Below are positions 25,574 to 35,511 of a stretch of DNA of 64,000 nt, piece by piece. Location: positions 87,334-151,333 of the forward strand of contig BMAT01004631.1 in NCBI GenBank assembly GCA_019649035.1, written 5' to 3'. The position numbers were made by a program, and so were the translations under genes. The notes beneath the pieces were generated by a model. That model had not been told where the DNA came from, did not search any database, and saw only the letters and a list, made by a program, of their open reading frames with translations. The stretch is from Elysia marginata (Eukaryota > Mollusca > Gastropoda > Plakobranchidae). Numbering within the stretch: position 1 is the first letter of the stretch; each line of letters starts with the position of its first letter.

Positions 25574-27490
25574 ATGAATTCTATATCCGATAGGGTACAC
25601 TCTTTTTTAAATCAGTTTCCACCTTTTGACATGATGGGTGATGAAGATTTGAATATCGTCTCTCAAAAGGTAAAGGTTATTTATGCTGAAAAAGGAAAAG
25701 TATTGTTTAGAGAAAGTGAAAGTACCCATGGCTTCTTTTATGTACTAAAGGAGGGAAGTATTCTTTTGACCCGAAAGGAAGAGTCGGTAGATACGGCAAT
25801 AGACATATGTGATGTAGGTGAAATATTTGGTCTGAGACCACTTTTGGCAAAGGACAACTATTTGATGACCGCGTGGGCTGAAGAAGAGACAATTCTCTAT
25901 GCCGTGAGCATAGAACACTTTAGACCTTTTCTAAATGCTTACCCCAATATGGCAGTGTATTTGACGGAAGTGTTTGCTTCAAAAACGAAAACCCCTTACT
26001 TGATAAAAAGCGCGGGCGTAATATATGATAATATTGGTACAGAATATACCAAGTATACTGATATAGACGGTATTAAAGCCATCAAGGTTATTAAAAAGGT
26101 TATACAATGTTCTCCTGAAATAAGCATCAAGGAAGCATCTACTATAATGCAAAAGAGAAATATAGCAAGCGTTGTTATTACAAAAGATAAGTTGCCTGTT
26201 GGGATTATTACAGATAAAGATTTAAGAAACAAAGTTGCAACGGGGCAACACTCCATAGATGAAAAAGTAAAAAATATTATGATTACCCCAGTCCATACTT
26301 TTAAGGATAATTTGAGTATTACACAGGTGCAGTTTGAAATGATCAACAAGGGCATTGGCAAATTAGTATTTACAGAAGATGGGACGCCTCAAACTAAAGT
26401 TTCCGGTATTATTACAGAACATGATCTCATCGTAACTAAAGCCACATCCGCATCAGGGCTTCTAAAAGCTATCAAAAGGGCTTCCAAAACAAGGGAACTT
26501 TCCAATCTGAGGCTCAAGGTGACTAGACTTTTGGAAGACTATATCAGTCAAGATTTGCCTATGAATTTGATTGGTAAGATTATCAATGGATTAAATGAAG
26601 CCATCATACAACGACTCATAGAGATGAAATTGAGGAAGATGGACACGCCTCCTCCTGTAAAATTTGCTTGGCTTAGTATCGGGAGTCAGGGCAGGGAAGA
26701 GCAGTTTTTAGTAACAGACCAAGACAATGCTTTAGTATTCGAAAATGTCCCCGAAGAAGAATATCAAAGGGTACAACAGTATTTTTTGACTTTTTCAGCA
26801 AAGGTCAATAAGGGTCTTGCTAAAGTTGGTTATGAGTACTGCCCTGCTAACATGATGGCGAGGAATCCCCAATGGTGCATCAGTCTAAATGAGTGGAAGA
26901 GAAATTTTTATAACTGGACTCACCAGTCAGGTAATAAGCAGGTTATGTATTGCTCTATTTTCTTTGATTACAGCTTCACATATGGCTCCAAAGAATTGGT
27001 ATCTCAACTCTCGGAAAGTATTATTACTTCTACTCAAGAAAATGATATGTTTTTTGCTTTTTTGAGTAAAAGTGCTTTGGAAAATCCCCCTCCACTCGGT
27101 TTTTTAAAACAATTTATTATAGAGCAAAACGGTGCGCACAAAGATGCTTTTGACCTAAAGTTGAGGGCAATGATGCCCATTACAGACCTTGGAAGGGTCC
27201 TTGTTTTAAAGCATGGTATAAAGGGTATTAATAATACCGCCGAACGTTTCTTAAAATTGGCAGAAATAGAACCCCAAAATAAAGATTTATTTCTGTCATG
27301 TTCCTATGCCTCCAAGGCCCTTTTGAAGTTTAGAACAAAACAAGGTATTATGAATAAGGACAGTGGTAGATATATCAAATTAAACCTTTTGAGCAAGGAA
27401 GAAAGATTAAAACTAAAAAGGTGTTTCAAGGTGATTGCCCAAGTGCAGGAGGTGGTCAAAATACGATTTAAAACTAATATGATACTGTGA
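25574..27490 (+). CDS. cNMP-binding / CBS-pair / DUF294 nucleotidyltransferase-like protein
   Basis: A 638-residue four-part protein. A cyclic-nucleotide-binding-type beta-roll covers about residues 15-130 (KGKVLFRESESTHGFFYVLKEGSI). A CBS-domain pair covers about 165-295 (IMQKRNIASVVITKDKLPVGIITDKDL). A DUF294 nucleotidyltransferase-like domain covers about 310-460, with SIGSQGREEQFLVTDQDNAL (GS-x-GR-E-x10-DQD). A DUF294 C-terminal helical domain ends the protein. The first two domains probably sense nucleotides and the third may transfer a nucleotidyl group, as GlnD-like relatives do. No substrate is known. Its stop overlaps the GTG start of the exonuclease by 3 bp (GTGA). Confidence 0.88.
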   Translation: MNSISDRVHSFLNQFPPFDMMGDEDLNIVSQKVKVIYAEKGKVLFRESESTHGFFYVLKEGSILLTRKEESVDTAIDICDVGEIFGLRPLLAKDNYLMTAWAEEETILYAVSIEHFRPFLNAYPNMAVYLTEVFASKTKTPYLIKSAGVIYDNIGTEYTKYTDIDGIKAIKVIKKVIQCSPEISIKEASTIMQKRNIASVVITKDKLPVGIITDKDLRNKVATGQHSIDEKVKNIMITPVHTFKDNLSITQVQFEMINKGIGKLVFTEDGTPQTKVSGIITEHDLIVTKATSASGLLKAIKRASKTRELSNLRLKVTRLLEDYISQDLPMNLIGKIINGLNEAIIQRLIEMKLRKMDTPPPVKFAWLSIGSQGREEQFLVTDQDNALVFENVPEEEYQRVQQYFLTFSAKVNKGLAKVGYEYCPANMMARNPQWCISLNEWKRNFYNWTHQSGNKQVMYCSIFFDYSFTYGSKELVSQLSESIITSTQENDMFFAFLSKSALENPPPLGFLKQFIIEQNGAHKDAFDLKLRAMMPITDLGRVLVLKHGIKGINNTAERFLKLAEIEPQNKDLFLSCSYASKALLKFRTKQGIMNKDSGRYIKLNLLSKEERLKLKRCFKVIAQVQEVVKIRFKTNMIL

Positions 27491-28176
27491 TATTTTTTAG
27501 AAAAAAATATAAATATCAAGGTTTTTGGAAGGATTACCTCGATCAAAACTTTAATCCACCTTTGGAACTAAACGCATGTAGTTTTGTTGTATTTGACACA
27601 GAAACAACAGGGTTTAGCAAAAAAAATGATAGGATACTATCTATTGGAGGCGTAAAGCTAAAAAATCAGACTTTCCTAGTCGAGGAAGTTTTTGAAGTAT
27701 ATCTGGAGCAAGAGGTTTTTAAGAGTGATACTGTAGAAATACACGGGATCACAAGTCAAGGAATGCATCATAAAATACCTGAAAAGAAAGCTATAGAGAT
27801 GTTTATCAAGTACATAGGCAATAGTATTTTGGTGGCACACCACGCGTCATTTGATATTAGGATGATTGATCAGGCACTGTTTCGTTTGCAACTATCTCGC
27901 CTTAAAAATAGAGTAGTAGACACCGAAATGCTTTTCAAAATGACCAAAATCATCAATCCAATTACTTATGAAAGTGAGTACTATTCGCTAGAACGAATAG
28001 CCCATGAGCTCAATGTGGAGATAAAAGACAGGCACACCGCTTTGGGAGATGCCTATATTACGGCGATGATATTTATGAAGATTATTCAACGGTTGAGCAA
28101 AAAATACAAAGACGACCTCACCGCACACTATCTGTTTAAAAAGATGAGGAAGCGCAACATGACTTTTGGTTTATAA
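27487..28176 (+). CDS. DnaQ-like 3'-5' exonuclease (DEDDh)
   Basis: A 229-residue exonuclease of the DnaQ/PolC-epsilon superfamily. Exo I is [10 protein letters not shown], Exo II is [14 protein letters not shown], and Exo III is [12 protein letters not shown], giving the D-E-D-H-D set. It starts at GTG 27487 within the end of the DUF294 gene. Because it stands apart from a polymerase and is paired with DUF294, a role in repair or RNA/nucleotide turnover is as likely as proofreading. The two genes are commonly adjacent in Bacteroidota and Proteobacteria (from memory). It converges on hisF with a 6-bp overlap. Confidence 0.9.
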   Translation: MIFFRKKYKYQGFWKDYLDQNFNPPLELNACSFVVFDTETTGFSKKNDRILSIGGVKLKNQTFLVEEVFEVYLEQEVFKSDTVEIHGITSQGMHHKIPEKKAIEMFIKYIGNSILVAHHASFDIRMIDQALFRLQLSRLKNRVVDTEMLFKMTKIINPITYESEYYSLERIAHELNVEIKDRHTALGDAYITAMIFMKIIQRLSKKYKDDLTAHYLFKKMRKRNMTFGL

Positions 28177-28932
28177 ATTTACCCTCATAGGAATTCCCTT
28201 TTCTACGAGCTTCTTTTTTAGATTTGGTATCTTGATTTCTTTGAGGTGGAATACACTCGCTGCAAGGGTGGCATCTGCATTGCCTTTCAAAAAAGCATCT
28301 GTAAAATGTTCTGTACAGCCTGCTCCTCCAGATGCAATAACTGGAATGGATAACGCTCTGTTTAGTTTTGCCAAAGCTTCATTGGCAAAGCCTTTTTTCG
28401 ACCCATCATGGTCCATAGAGGTAAAGAGTACTTCCCCTGCACCTCTATATTCAACCTCTTTTGCCCAGTCAAAAAGATTTATGTCCGTTGATACTTTGCC
28501 TCCTACCAAATGTACCTTCCATTCACCATGCATTTGCTTGGCATCAATCGCTACCACAATACACTGACGACCAAATTTATTTGCCAATTCAGAGATAAGT
28601 TGGGGGTTTTTGACAGCGGAAGAGTTCACAGAAACTTTGTCTGCTCCATTATTCAGCAAAATGCCGACATCTTCTGCGGAGTTGATGCCACCCCCCACAG
28701 TAAATGGGATATCAATGTGAGCAGATATATCTAAAACCAGTTTGGCAATCGTCCTCCGTTTTTCTTCTGTAGCCGAAATATCTAGAAACACCAATTCATC
28801 AGCTCCGTTTTTGGCGTAGAATTTGGCTAATTCTAAAGGGTCTCCAGCATCTTTCAGGTTGAGGAAATTAATACCTTTTACGGTCCTCCCATTTTTTATA
28901 TCTAGGCAGGGGATAATTCTCTTTGTCAGCAT
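28171..28932 (-). CDS. hisF: Imidazole glycerol phosphate synthase subunit HisF
   Basis: A 253-residue cyclase subunit (TIM barrel) from ATG 28932 ([20 protein letters not shown]). A longer frame from 28977 runs into hisA and is rejected. Asp in PCLDIKNG and Asp in VAIDAKQ are the expected acid/base residues, and [10 protein letters not shown] and ASGGAG bind the phosphates. It uses ammonia from HisH to turn PRFAR into IGP and AICAR. It begins 5 bp after the hisA stop. No other his gene lies in the window. Confidence 0.95.
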   Translation of the reverse strand: MLTKRIIPCLDIKNGRTVKGINFLNLKDAGDPLELAKFYAKNGADELVFLDISATEEKRRTIAKLVLDISAHIDIPFTVGGGINSAEDVGILLNNGADKVSVNSSAVKNPQLISELANKFGRQCIVVAIDAKQMHGEWKVHLVGGKVSTDINLFDWAKEVEYRGAGEVLFTSMDHDGSKKGFANEALAKLNRALSIPVIASGGAGCTEHFTDAFLKGNADATLAASVFHLKEIKIPNLKKKLVEKGIPMRVNL

Positions 28933-28937
28933 GTCTC

Positions 28938-29657
28938 TTACATGTGAAATTTTTCTAACTCTTTTGGCGTTATACACCCTTCGTAAATGGCTTTTCCTAT
29001 AATAACGCCTTCACACCCAATTTCCTCTAGACTTTTCAAATCCTTGATAGAAGAAACCCCACCACTTGCTATGAGGTTAATCTTTGGGAAATCATTTAAA
29101 ATATCTCTGTAAAGTTTCAGAGAAGGCCCTTGTAACATACCATCTTTTTCAATATCAGTGCAGATAATGTACTTCAAGCTTTCTTTTTCAAAAGATTTTA
29201 TAAATGGTATAATTTTCACATCAGATTTTTCACGCCAGCCTTGCACGGCAATAGTTCCATTTTTCGTATCTGCTCCCAAAATTATTTTATTGGTGCCATA
29301 TTTTCTTACCCATCTTACAAATAAATCTTGGTTTTTTACCGCTATGCTTCCACCGGTAACTTGGCAGGCACCACTTTCAAAAGCTATTTTTAGAGATTTT
29401 TCAGATTTTATACCCCCACCAAAATCTACTTTTAGAGAGGTTTTTGTCGCTATCTGTTCTAATATTTTGTGGTGGACTATACGATTTTCTTTAGCCCCGT
29501 CTAAGTCTACCAAATGTAAATACTGCATGCCCCAATTTTCAAATTGTTTAGCAACCTCTTGTGGCTTTTCGTTGTACACTTTTTTTGTACTGTAATCTCC
29601 TTTAGAGAGCCTTACGCACTTTCCTCCTATAATGTCTATCGCGGGAATAATACGCAT
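28938..29657 (-). CDS. hisA: Phosphoribosyl-formimino-AICAR-phosphate isomerase HisA
   Basis: A 239-residue TIM-barrel isomerase making PRFAR for HisF. The N-terminus [20 protein letters not shown] carries the catalytic Asp8. The second acid is in ILGADTKNG, and VDFGGGIKS and IASGGVSS form phosphate sites. Length is normal. It forms a two-gene unit with hisF. A complete pathway would need hisG, hisD, hisC, hisB, hisH and hisI elsewhere in the genome. Confidence 0.94.
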   Translation of the reverse strand: MRIIPAIDIIGGKCVRLSKGDYSTKKVYNEKPQEVAKQFENWGMQYLHLVDLDGAKENRIVHHKILEQIATKTSLKVDFGGGIKSEKSLKIAFESGACQVTGGSIAVKNQDLFVRWVRKYGTNKIILGADTKNGTIAVQGWREKSDVKIIPFIKSFEKESLKYIICTDIEKDGMLQGPSLKLYRDILNDFPKINLIASGGVSSIKDLKSLEEIGCEGVIIGKAIYEGCITPKELEKFHM

Positions 29658-30089
29658 AAAACTGCAAACTCAAACGAGTGGTTTTTTATTAAACGGCAAA
29701 TTTATGTGATTTTCTAAAATCTTCTACCTGATTGATGATGGGAGAACAAGGACATGAAATTTACCACAATAAATGAAGGAATTATTTGGGTTTCTCGCAC
29801 TTGATAGTTGAATTAGCTGAAAAAGCATAAAAATATTGTTTGATTAATATCTTTTACAACCAGATTTTTTATACAAAAAATATAATTAATTTTGAGGGAA
29901 TTTAAGTTTTAGAAAAACCACAGAAAAGAAAATTTAAACCCTGTAATTTAGAAAATAAAAAGATACTAGTCTAGCCAATTTTAAACCTGAGTTAGGTTTG
30001 CAGGATTATAAAATTAGGACTAAAAAAAACTATATGACTTTAATTTTTCTCGGCTTTGAATATTTTTGTTGTTTGTTTTGACTCTAGAG
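29658..30089. other. Non-coding interval upstream of rplU
   Basis: This 430-bp divergent AT-rich spacer lies between hisA and rplU. I see no gene, RNA or strong hairpin. Its left end should hold the hisA promoter and its right end leads into the rplU promoter. Confidence 0.5.
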
Positions 30090-30120
30090 TTTGTTTAGAA
30101 TTAAAAATATAATAAATTTG
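30090..30120 (+). promoter_or_regulatory. rplU promoter, -33 and -7 elements
   Basis: TTTG at 30090-30093, a 19-bp spacer, and TAAATTTG at 30113-30120 match both halves of the Bacteroidota housekeeping promoter (-33 TTTG, -7 TAnnTTTG). The -7 ends 23 bp before the rplU ATG. This is the best promoter match in the window. Confidence 0.65.
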
Positions 30121-30143
30121 CCGGTCTTAAAAAAACAGATCAT

Positions 30144-30593
30144 ATGTTTGCTATTGTTCAAATTGGGGGGCATCAGTATAAAGTGCAGAAAGGGTCATCT
30201 CTTTATGTGAATAGGGTAGATGGGGAAGAAGGAAAGAAAGTCTCTTTTGACGATGTGTTGCTCTTTGATGATTCAGGAAATGTGAAGATAGGTACTCCTC
30301 TTTTGAAAGGGGTTACAGTCATTGCTACGGTTGTGAAGCACTTGAAAGCAGATAAACAGGTCTTTTTTAAAAAGAAGAGAAGGAAAGGGTACAGGGTAAA
30401 AAATGGTCACAGACAGCCCATTACAGAAATCAGTATAGACAGCGTTGGGGTACAAAAGACTTCTCCCGAAGATGGTAAAGCTATGACATCAGTTGAGAAA
30501 GAGCCCGTTAATAAGTGCGTCACTGAAAAAGCTACTGTCGATAAAACTAAAGATGTACTGGCTAAACCTAAAAAAAGCCCAACGGGAGAGTAA
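30144..30593 (+). CDS. rplU: 50S ribosomal protein L21 with C-terminal extension
   Basis: 149 residues. The first 105 or so form bacterial L21 (MFAIVQIGGHQYKVQKGSSL ... KKKRRKGYRVKNGHRQP), which binds 23S rRNA near domain I. The remaining 45 residues are a Lys/Thr/Glu-rich low-complexity tail not present in most L21 proteins and probably disordered. Similar tails occur in some flavobacterial L21 proteins (from memory). rpmA follows by 45 bp, the standard rplU-rpmA order. Confidence 0.96.
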   Translation: MFAIVQIGGHQYKVQKGSSLYVNRVDGEEGKKVSFDDVLLFDDSGNVKIGTPLLKGVTVIATVVKHLKADKQVFFKKKRRKGYRVKNGHRQPITEISIDSVGVQKTSPEDGKAMTSVEKEPVNKCVTEKATVDKTKDVLAKPKKSPTGE

Positions 30594-30638
30594 GAAAACG
30601 GATAAAAAGTAGATTAGAGTATATAAAACTTATTTGTT

Positions 30639-30887
30639 ATGGCTCATAAAAAAGGAGTAGGGAGTTCTAAAAATGGTAGAGAATCTCATTCTAAACGATT
30701 AGGTATTAAGATATTTGGAGGTCAAGAGGTTAAGGCAGGTAATATAATAGTTCGTCAAAGAGGCTCTAAACACAATCCTGGAAAAAATGTTTATATGGCT
30801 AAGGATCACACCCTGCACGCCTATATTGATGGGACTGTAAAGTTTCAAAAGAAACGGGATAATAAGTCTTATGTATCTGTGAGTTAG
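30639..30887 (+). CDS. rpmA: 50S ribosomal protein L27
   Basis: 82 residues, normal size. It starts [20 protein letters not shown] without the cleavable N-terminal extension of Firmicutes, so the N-terminal tail reaches toward the peptidyl-transferase centre directly. [13 protein letters not shown] is the family signature. It is co-transcribed with rplU. A weak TGGCT/AGCCA stem with T-rich loop at about 30890-30910 may end the operon. Confidence 0.97.
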   Translation: MAHKKGVGSSKNGRESHSKRLGIKIFGGQEVKAGNIIVRQRGSKHNPGKNVYMAKDHTLHAYIDGTVKFQKKRDNKSYVSVS

Positions 30888-30940
30888 CTGGCTAGTAATT
30901 TTTTTAAGCCAAACAGAATTTTTTTCAGAGGGGAGAGTAA

Positions 30941-31468
30941 TTAGAAACTTCTAAAGTTTACTTCTGTGGCACCTTTTCCGTATTTTTTGAATTCTGCGTC
31001 TCGGTACTCAATATTGTCATATGACCTTAGGATGTTCTCTATTTCTGACTTTAGCACACCTTTACCTATACCGTGGATAAATACAATTGTTCGTATTCTC
31101 TTCTTTATAGCCAGTTCCAAGCTCTTTTGGGCATGGGCTATTTGAAGGTTTAGTATTTCAAAGCTTTTCATTCCCTTTCTAAACAATAAGATATTTTCAG
31201 CGTGGAGGTCTATTTCCAAGGTATTTTCCTTTTTTGCTCGTTTCGATTTTTCTGTTTTAAATTCCCCCAGTTTGTAGTTTTTGAAACTGCCTATGCTGAA
31301 TTGCTCAGCCATATCACCGCTAACTTTTATAATGTCAGAGATACTATGAAAACTTTTGAGACCGTCTTGAGATTTTATGCATACGATACTTTTCTCTATC
31401 TGGACAATTATGCCTTTTAGATTTTCATCTATTAGCTCTACCAGGTCGCCTAGCTTAAAATAGTTCAT
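30941..31468 (-). CDS. Smr-domain protein
   Basis: 175 residues from ATG 31468, which overlaps the alaS stop as ATGA. The first 60 residues are beta-rich (FKLGDLVELIDENLKGIIVQIE), like the DUF2027/KOW-like part of related proteins. An Smr domain follows from about residue 85: EIDLHAENIL and then VFIHGIGKGVLKSEI, the nuclease-type HGxGxG loop of the MutS2 C-terminus. Smr domains nick or bind nucleic acids, so a role in RNA or ribosome quality control is plausible but not shown. The overlap implies coupling to alaS. Confidence 0.85.
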   Translation of the reverse strand: MNYFKLGDLVELIDENLKGIIVQIEKSIVCIKSQDGLKSFHSISDIIKVSGDMAEQFSIGSFKNYKLGEFKTEKSKRAKKENTLEIDLHAENILLFRKGMKSFEILNLQIAHAQKSLELAIKKRIRTIVFIHGIGKGVLKSEIENILRSYDNIEYRDAEFKKYGKGATEVNFRSF

Positions 31469-34083
31469 TGCACCTGACATACAATTTCTCTGGCGTTTTG
31501 AATCAATTCTTCTACGCCTTTGTGATTATCTCCTCCGGCAGATGCAAAACTTGCATGTCCACCTCCTTTACCCCCAATATGTTTGCTTAGTACCCCGATT
31601 ATTTTACCGGCATGAAGCTTGTACTTCTCAGTTAACGATTTAGATACATAGCAAGAAATACTCGGTTTTTCTTTATCTTTATTAGAGAGAATGATAAAAC
31701 AGTTCTCCACCATTCTTTCCAATTGGAAAGCAATATCTCGGATATCTTTTGTATCCATATCAATACTCTCGGAAATAAAGTTAATGGCCTCTATCACCTC
31801 TACCTTTTTCAATAATCCCGTCAGAATAAACTTTTTCTTTTCATTGATAAGTTGTTCGACTAGCTTTCTCTGATACTGATTTTCTTTTATCAACTGGGAT
31901 ACAGATTTTACAATGTCTTTACTTTTCAAGTCTCTACCAATTTGTGTTACAATATCGGCTTGATTTTTGAAGTATTCTTTGACATCATCAAAGCTAATGG
32001 CCTCTATCCTCCTAATTCCAGAAGCTACTGCAGACTCTTGAACGACTATAAAATGCCAAATTTCTGAAGTGTTAGATACATGCGTCCCACCACACAACTC
32101 CATGCTCTTGCCAAACTGAATAGACCGCACAGTATCTCCATACTTCTCACCAAAAAGGGCTATTGCATTTTGCTTGATGGCTTGTTTGTAAGGCACTTTT
32201 CTTTTTTCCTCCAAGGGAATATTTTCCTTAATACGGGCATTTACAAAGTCTTCTACCTGTTTGATTTCTTCGTTAGATAATTTCTTGTAATGGGAAAAGT
32301 CAAACCGTAAGTAGTTACTATGTACCATACTTCCCTTTTGTTCTACATGGGTTCCCAAAACTTCTCTCAGTGCCTGATGCAATAGGTGGGTAGCAGAATG
32401 ATTGCAAGAAGTTCTAAAACGCTGTTTACTATCTACTACGGCTCTAAAGATAGAAGTCTTCACATTTTTTGGAAGGTTTTTGACAATATGCACGGAGGTA
32501 TTGTTTTCCTTTTTGGTATCTATTATATAGTAAACATCTCCCGAATCCGTTTCCAGATACCCTTTGTCACCCACTTGCCCACCGGATTCTGCATAAAAAG
32601 GAGTGAGATTAAAGATCAGTTGGTACAGTTGTCCGTCCTTGTTTGTAAGCTTTCTATACCTTGTTACTCTAACTTCAGCTTCCAAATAGTCGTATCCTAT
32701 AAATTCCTGTTGCTCATCATCTTTTAAAATAATCCAGTCCTCATTTTTAGACTGCGCATCTTTTTTAGACCTATCCCTCTGCTCTTGGAGTGCTTTCGTA
32801 AAGCCTGCTATATCCAGTTCGTATTGGTTTTCTTCTAGCACTAGTTTTGTCAAATCTATGGGAAACCCATAGGTGTCATAGATTTCAAATGCCTTTTTGC
32901 CCGAAATGACTTTCTCGGAGGAATGCTCCATAATTGTATTGAGTAATGCCAAGCCGTCATCCAAAGTTTTTAAGAAAGATATTTCTTCTTCCCTTATCAC
33001 ATTGATTGCAAGATATTTAGATTTATAAATTTCGGGGAATACATTTTTAAATTGGGAGACCAAAATGCCCACCAGATTATGCATAAATGGTTTTTTTTTA
33101 TTGAGGAATGTAAAGGCATATCTAATAGCCCTTCTGAGGATCCTTCTGATAACATAACCTGCACCATTGTTACTTGGCATTTGCCCGTCGCATATAGAGA
33201 AAGTGGCCGCACGAATATGATCTGCAATAACTCTAATTGCAATGTCCTCTTCCTTGCTATGACCGTATTTTGAGTTTGTCAGTAGGCATATCTCCCTCAC
33301 CAGTACTTGAAAAATATCGGTGTCATAACTACTGGTTTTACCTTGTATAACCATGCACAGTCTCTCGAATCCCATACCTGTGTCTATATGCTTTTCGGGA
33401 AGTGGCTCTAAATCCTTATTTGCTTTTCGGTTGTATTCTATAAAGACCAAATTCCATATTTCTATCACCAAAGGATGCCCTTTGTTGACAAGTTCTTTAC
33501 CGTCTTTTGCATTTCTTTCACTATTAGATCGCAGATCTATATGTATTTCTGAACAGGGGCCACAAGGTCCTTGGTCTCCCATTTCCCAAAAGTTATCTTT
33601 TTTATTGCCGTTTAGTATCCTGTTCTCTGGCATAATGTGTTTCCAACATTCATAAGCCTCTTTATCTCTTGGGAGATTATCACTTTCATCCCCTTCAAAA
33701 ACAGTTGCGTATAGCCTGTTCTTATCAATTTTATAAACATCGGTGATCAACTCCCATGCCCAGTTTATAGCCTCTTTTTTGAAGTAATCGCCAAAACTCC
33801 AGTTTCCAAGCATTTCAAACATAGTATGGTGATAGGTATCCTTACCAACTTCTTCCAAATCATTATGCTTTCCCGAAACTCTAAGACATTTTTGGGTGTT
33901 GGCAATTCTTTTGTTAGCAGGTTTCTCTATTCCTAAGAAATAATCTTTAAATGCATTCATGCCCGCATTGATAAACATCAAATTAGGATCGTTTTTATTT
34001 ACCACTGGGTATGAGGGGACAATATTGTGATTTTTACTCTTAAAAAAGTCTAGAAAAAGGCATCTAATTTCTTCAGAAGACAT
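31465..34083 (-). CDS. alaS: Alanyl-tRNA synthetase
   Basis: An 872-residue class II synthetase of full length. The aminoacylation domain has SYPVVNKNDPNLMFINAGMN and GNWSFGDYFK. The editing domain has CNHSATHLLHQAL (HxxxH) and MELCGGTHVSNT (C-x3-H), which bind zinc and remove mischarged Ser or Gly. The C-Ala domain ends with the glycine-rich HIGGKGGGHASFASAGG. It charges tRNA-Ala in the cytoplasm. It is divergent from the M23 peptidase and heads the alaS-smr pair. Confidence 0.98.
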   Translation of the reverse strand: MSSEEIRCLFLDFFKSKNHNIVPSYPVVNKNDPNLMFINAGMNAFKDYFLGIEKPANKRIANTQKCLRVSGKHNDLEEVGKDTYHHTMFEMLGNWSFGDYFKKEAINWAWELITDVYKIDKNRLYATVFEGDESDNLPRDKEAYECWKHIMPENRILNGNKKDNFWEMGDQGPCGPCSEIHIDLRSNSERNAKDGKELVNKGHPLVIEIWNLVFIEYNRKANKDLEPLPEKHIDTGMGFERLCMVIQGKTSSYDTDIFQVLVREICLLTNSKYGHSKEEDIAIRVIADHIRAATFSICDGQMPSNNGAGYVIRRILRRAIRYAFTFLNKKKPFMHNLVGILVSQFKNVFPEIYKSKYLAINVIREEEISFLKTLDDGLALLNTIMEHSSEKVISGKKAFEIYDTYGFPIDLTKLVLEENQYELDIAGFTKALQEQRDRSKKDAQSKNEDWIILKDDEQQEFIGYDYLEAEVRVTRYRKLTNKDGQLYQLIFNLTPFYAESGGQVGDKGYLETDSGDVYYIIDTKKENNTSVHIVKNLPKNVKTSIFRAVVDSKQRFRTSCNHSATHLLHQALREVLGTHVEQKGSMVHSNYLRFDFSHYKKLSNEEIKQVEDFVNARIKENIPLEEKRKVPYKQAIKQNAIALFGEKYGDTVRSIQFGKSMELCGGTHVSNTSEIWHFIVVQESAVASGIRRIEAISFDDVKEYFKNQADIVTQIGRDLKSKDIVKSVSQLIKENQYQRKLVEQLINEKKKFILTGLLKKVEVIEAINFISESIDMDTKDIRDIAFQLERMVENCFIILSNKDKEKPSISCYVSKSLTEKYKLHAGKIIGVLSKHIGGKGGGHASFASAGGDNHKGVEELIQNAREIVCQVQ

Positions 34084-34197
34084 ATTTTGAATTATTGACT
34101 TTGCAATTTTAGAAAAAAAAGGTGTAGATTAGCGGGGTTTTTGCTACACTCAGTTGTAAACAAATGTTGATAACTTTTTATAAGTATTGTTGAGAAA

Positions 34198-35175
34198 ATG
34201 GGGAGACAGAAGTATTACTACGATGAAGAAAAGCTTGTATACACAAAGATAGAAACTGGTTTTTGGAAGAGATTAAAGAGTGTTTCCTTGTTCTTTACGG
34301 CTTCCTTGCTGTTAGGTTTTTTTACATTGTTTGTTCTAAATAGTTACGCTATTATAGAAACACTTAGGGAGAAGTCCCAGTTTAGGGAAATAAAGCAATA
34401 TGAATTGCAGTTGAGTATCATTGACAAAAAAATGGATCAGTTGGAAAAGGTCATGGCGAATATCAAGGATAGAGATAACAACATATATAGGTTGTATTTT
34501 GAAGCTAATCCTATTTCTGATGAGCGGAGGCAATTTGGTTTTGGAGGTGTTGACAGATATAGAGATTTAGAGGGGTATGGCAACTCCGAGCTGATAATAA
34601 ATATCACCAAGCATTTGGAGGTTTTGCAGAGACAAGCAGTTGTTCAGTCCAGGTCATTAGATGAGGTTTCAGAATTAGCAAAGGGGAGGGAACATTTGTT
34701 GGCATCTATTCCAGCAATACAACCCGTTAGTAATGAAGATTTGAAGCGGGTTGCTTCTGGTTTTGGCTGGAGGACTGACCCCTTTACAAAAGCCAGGAAA
34801 ATGCACTGGGGAATTGACTTTACCTCTCCTAGAGGAACGCCTGTTTATGCTAGTGGAGACGGTGTAGTGCTCAGAGCTGACAACCGTTCTTCGGGATATG
34901 GAAAACATATACGAATAGACCATGGGTATGGGTATATGAGTCTTTACGCACACTTAAGTAAATATACTGTGCACCGTGGTGAGAAGATTAGAAGGGGTGA
35001 AATAATAGGATATGTGGGGAACACGGGACGTTCTCAGGCACCTCATCTGCACTATGAAATATGGAAAGATGGTAATAGAATTAATCCTATCAATTTCTAC
35101 TATGGTAGTTTGAGTACTCAGGAATTTGATGAAATGCTCAGAGTTGCCAGTCAGGAAAACCAATCTTTAGACTAA
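34198..35175 (+). CDS. M23 (LytM-type) murein peptidase, membrane-anchored
   Basis: A 325-residue protein with a cytoplasmic N-terminus, one membrane helix (about residues 28-50, SLFFTASLLLGFFTLFVLNS), a coiled-coil region (about 60-165) and a C-terminal M23 domain (about 190-305). The zinc residues lie in MHWGIDFTSPRGTPV (H-x3-D) and HLHYE, with YAHLSKYTV between. Lysostaphin-like enzymes cut peptide cross-links in peptidoglycan. Both zinc motifs are intact, so it should be catalytic rather than a degenerate activator. merR follows by 3 bp. Confidence 0.92.
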   Translation: MGRQKYYYDEEKLVYTKIETGFWKRLKSVSLFFTASLLLGFFTLFVLNSYAIIETLREKSQFREIKQYELQLSIIDKKMDQLEKVMANIKDRDNNIYRLYFEANPISDERRQFGFGGVDRYRDLEGYGNSELIINITKHLEVLQRQAVVQSRSLDEVSELAKGREHLLASIPAIQPVSNEDLKRVASGFGWRTDPFTKARKMHWGIDFTSPRGTPVYASGDGVVLRADNRSSGYGKHIRIDHGYGYMSLYAHLSKYTVHRGEKIRRGEIIGYVGNTGRSQAPHLHYEIWKDGNRINPINFYYGSLSTQEFDEMLRVASQENQSLD

Positions 35176-35178
35176 TTA

Positions 35179-35511
35179 ATGTATGAAAGGCTACCCGATA
35201 AGCGATATTACAAAATTGGGGAAGTTTCAGTTTTTTTTCAGGTTAATCCTTCCCTTATAAGGTATTGGGAAAAGGAGTTTTTTATTTTGTCCCCTAAGAA
35301 AAATTCTAAGGGTGAGAGAAGATACACAAAGGATGATATTCAAAAAATTAAGCTCATTCATATGCTACTAAAGGAAAGAGGACTCACGGTAAACGGAGCA
35401 AAAAAATACCTCAAAGCATATTCAAAACAGGGCGTAAAAAGGATAGAACTCTTAGAGCGATTACAACATATTAGACAAACGCTCGTAGAACTCAAAAACG
35501 AAATGGGTTAA
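35179..35511 (+). CDS. MerR-family transcriptional regulator
   Basis: A 110-residue protein made almost entirely of a MerR DNA-binding domain: KRYYKIGEVSVFFQVNPSLI, then YWEKEFFIL and RRYTKDDIQKIKLIHMLLKERGLTV. The short C-terminus is a dimerising coiled coil without cysteines, so metal or drug sensing is unlikely. Its regulated genes are unknown. It sits between the M23 peptidase and folP in one operon, and its stop overlaps the folP ATG by one base. A SoxR-like redox role is not supported. Confidence 0.88.
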   Translation: MYERLPDKRYYKIGEVSVFFQVNPSLIRYWEKEFFILSPKKNSKGERRYTKDDIQKIKLIHMLLKERGLTVNGAKKYLKAYSKQGVKRIELLERLQHIRQTLVELKNEMG

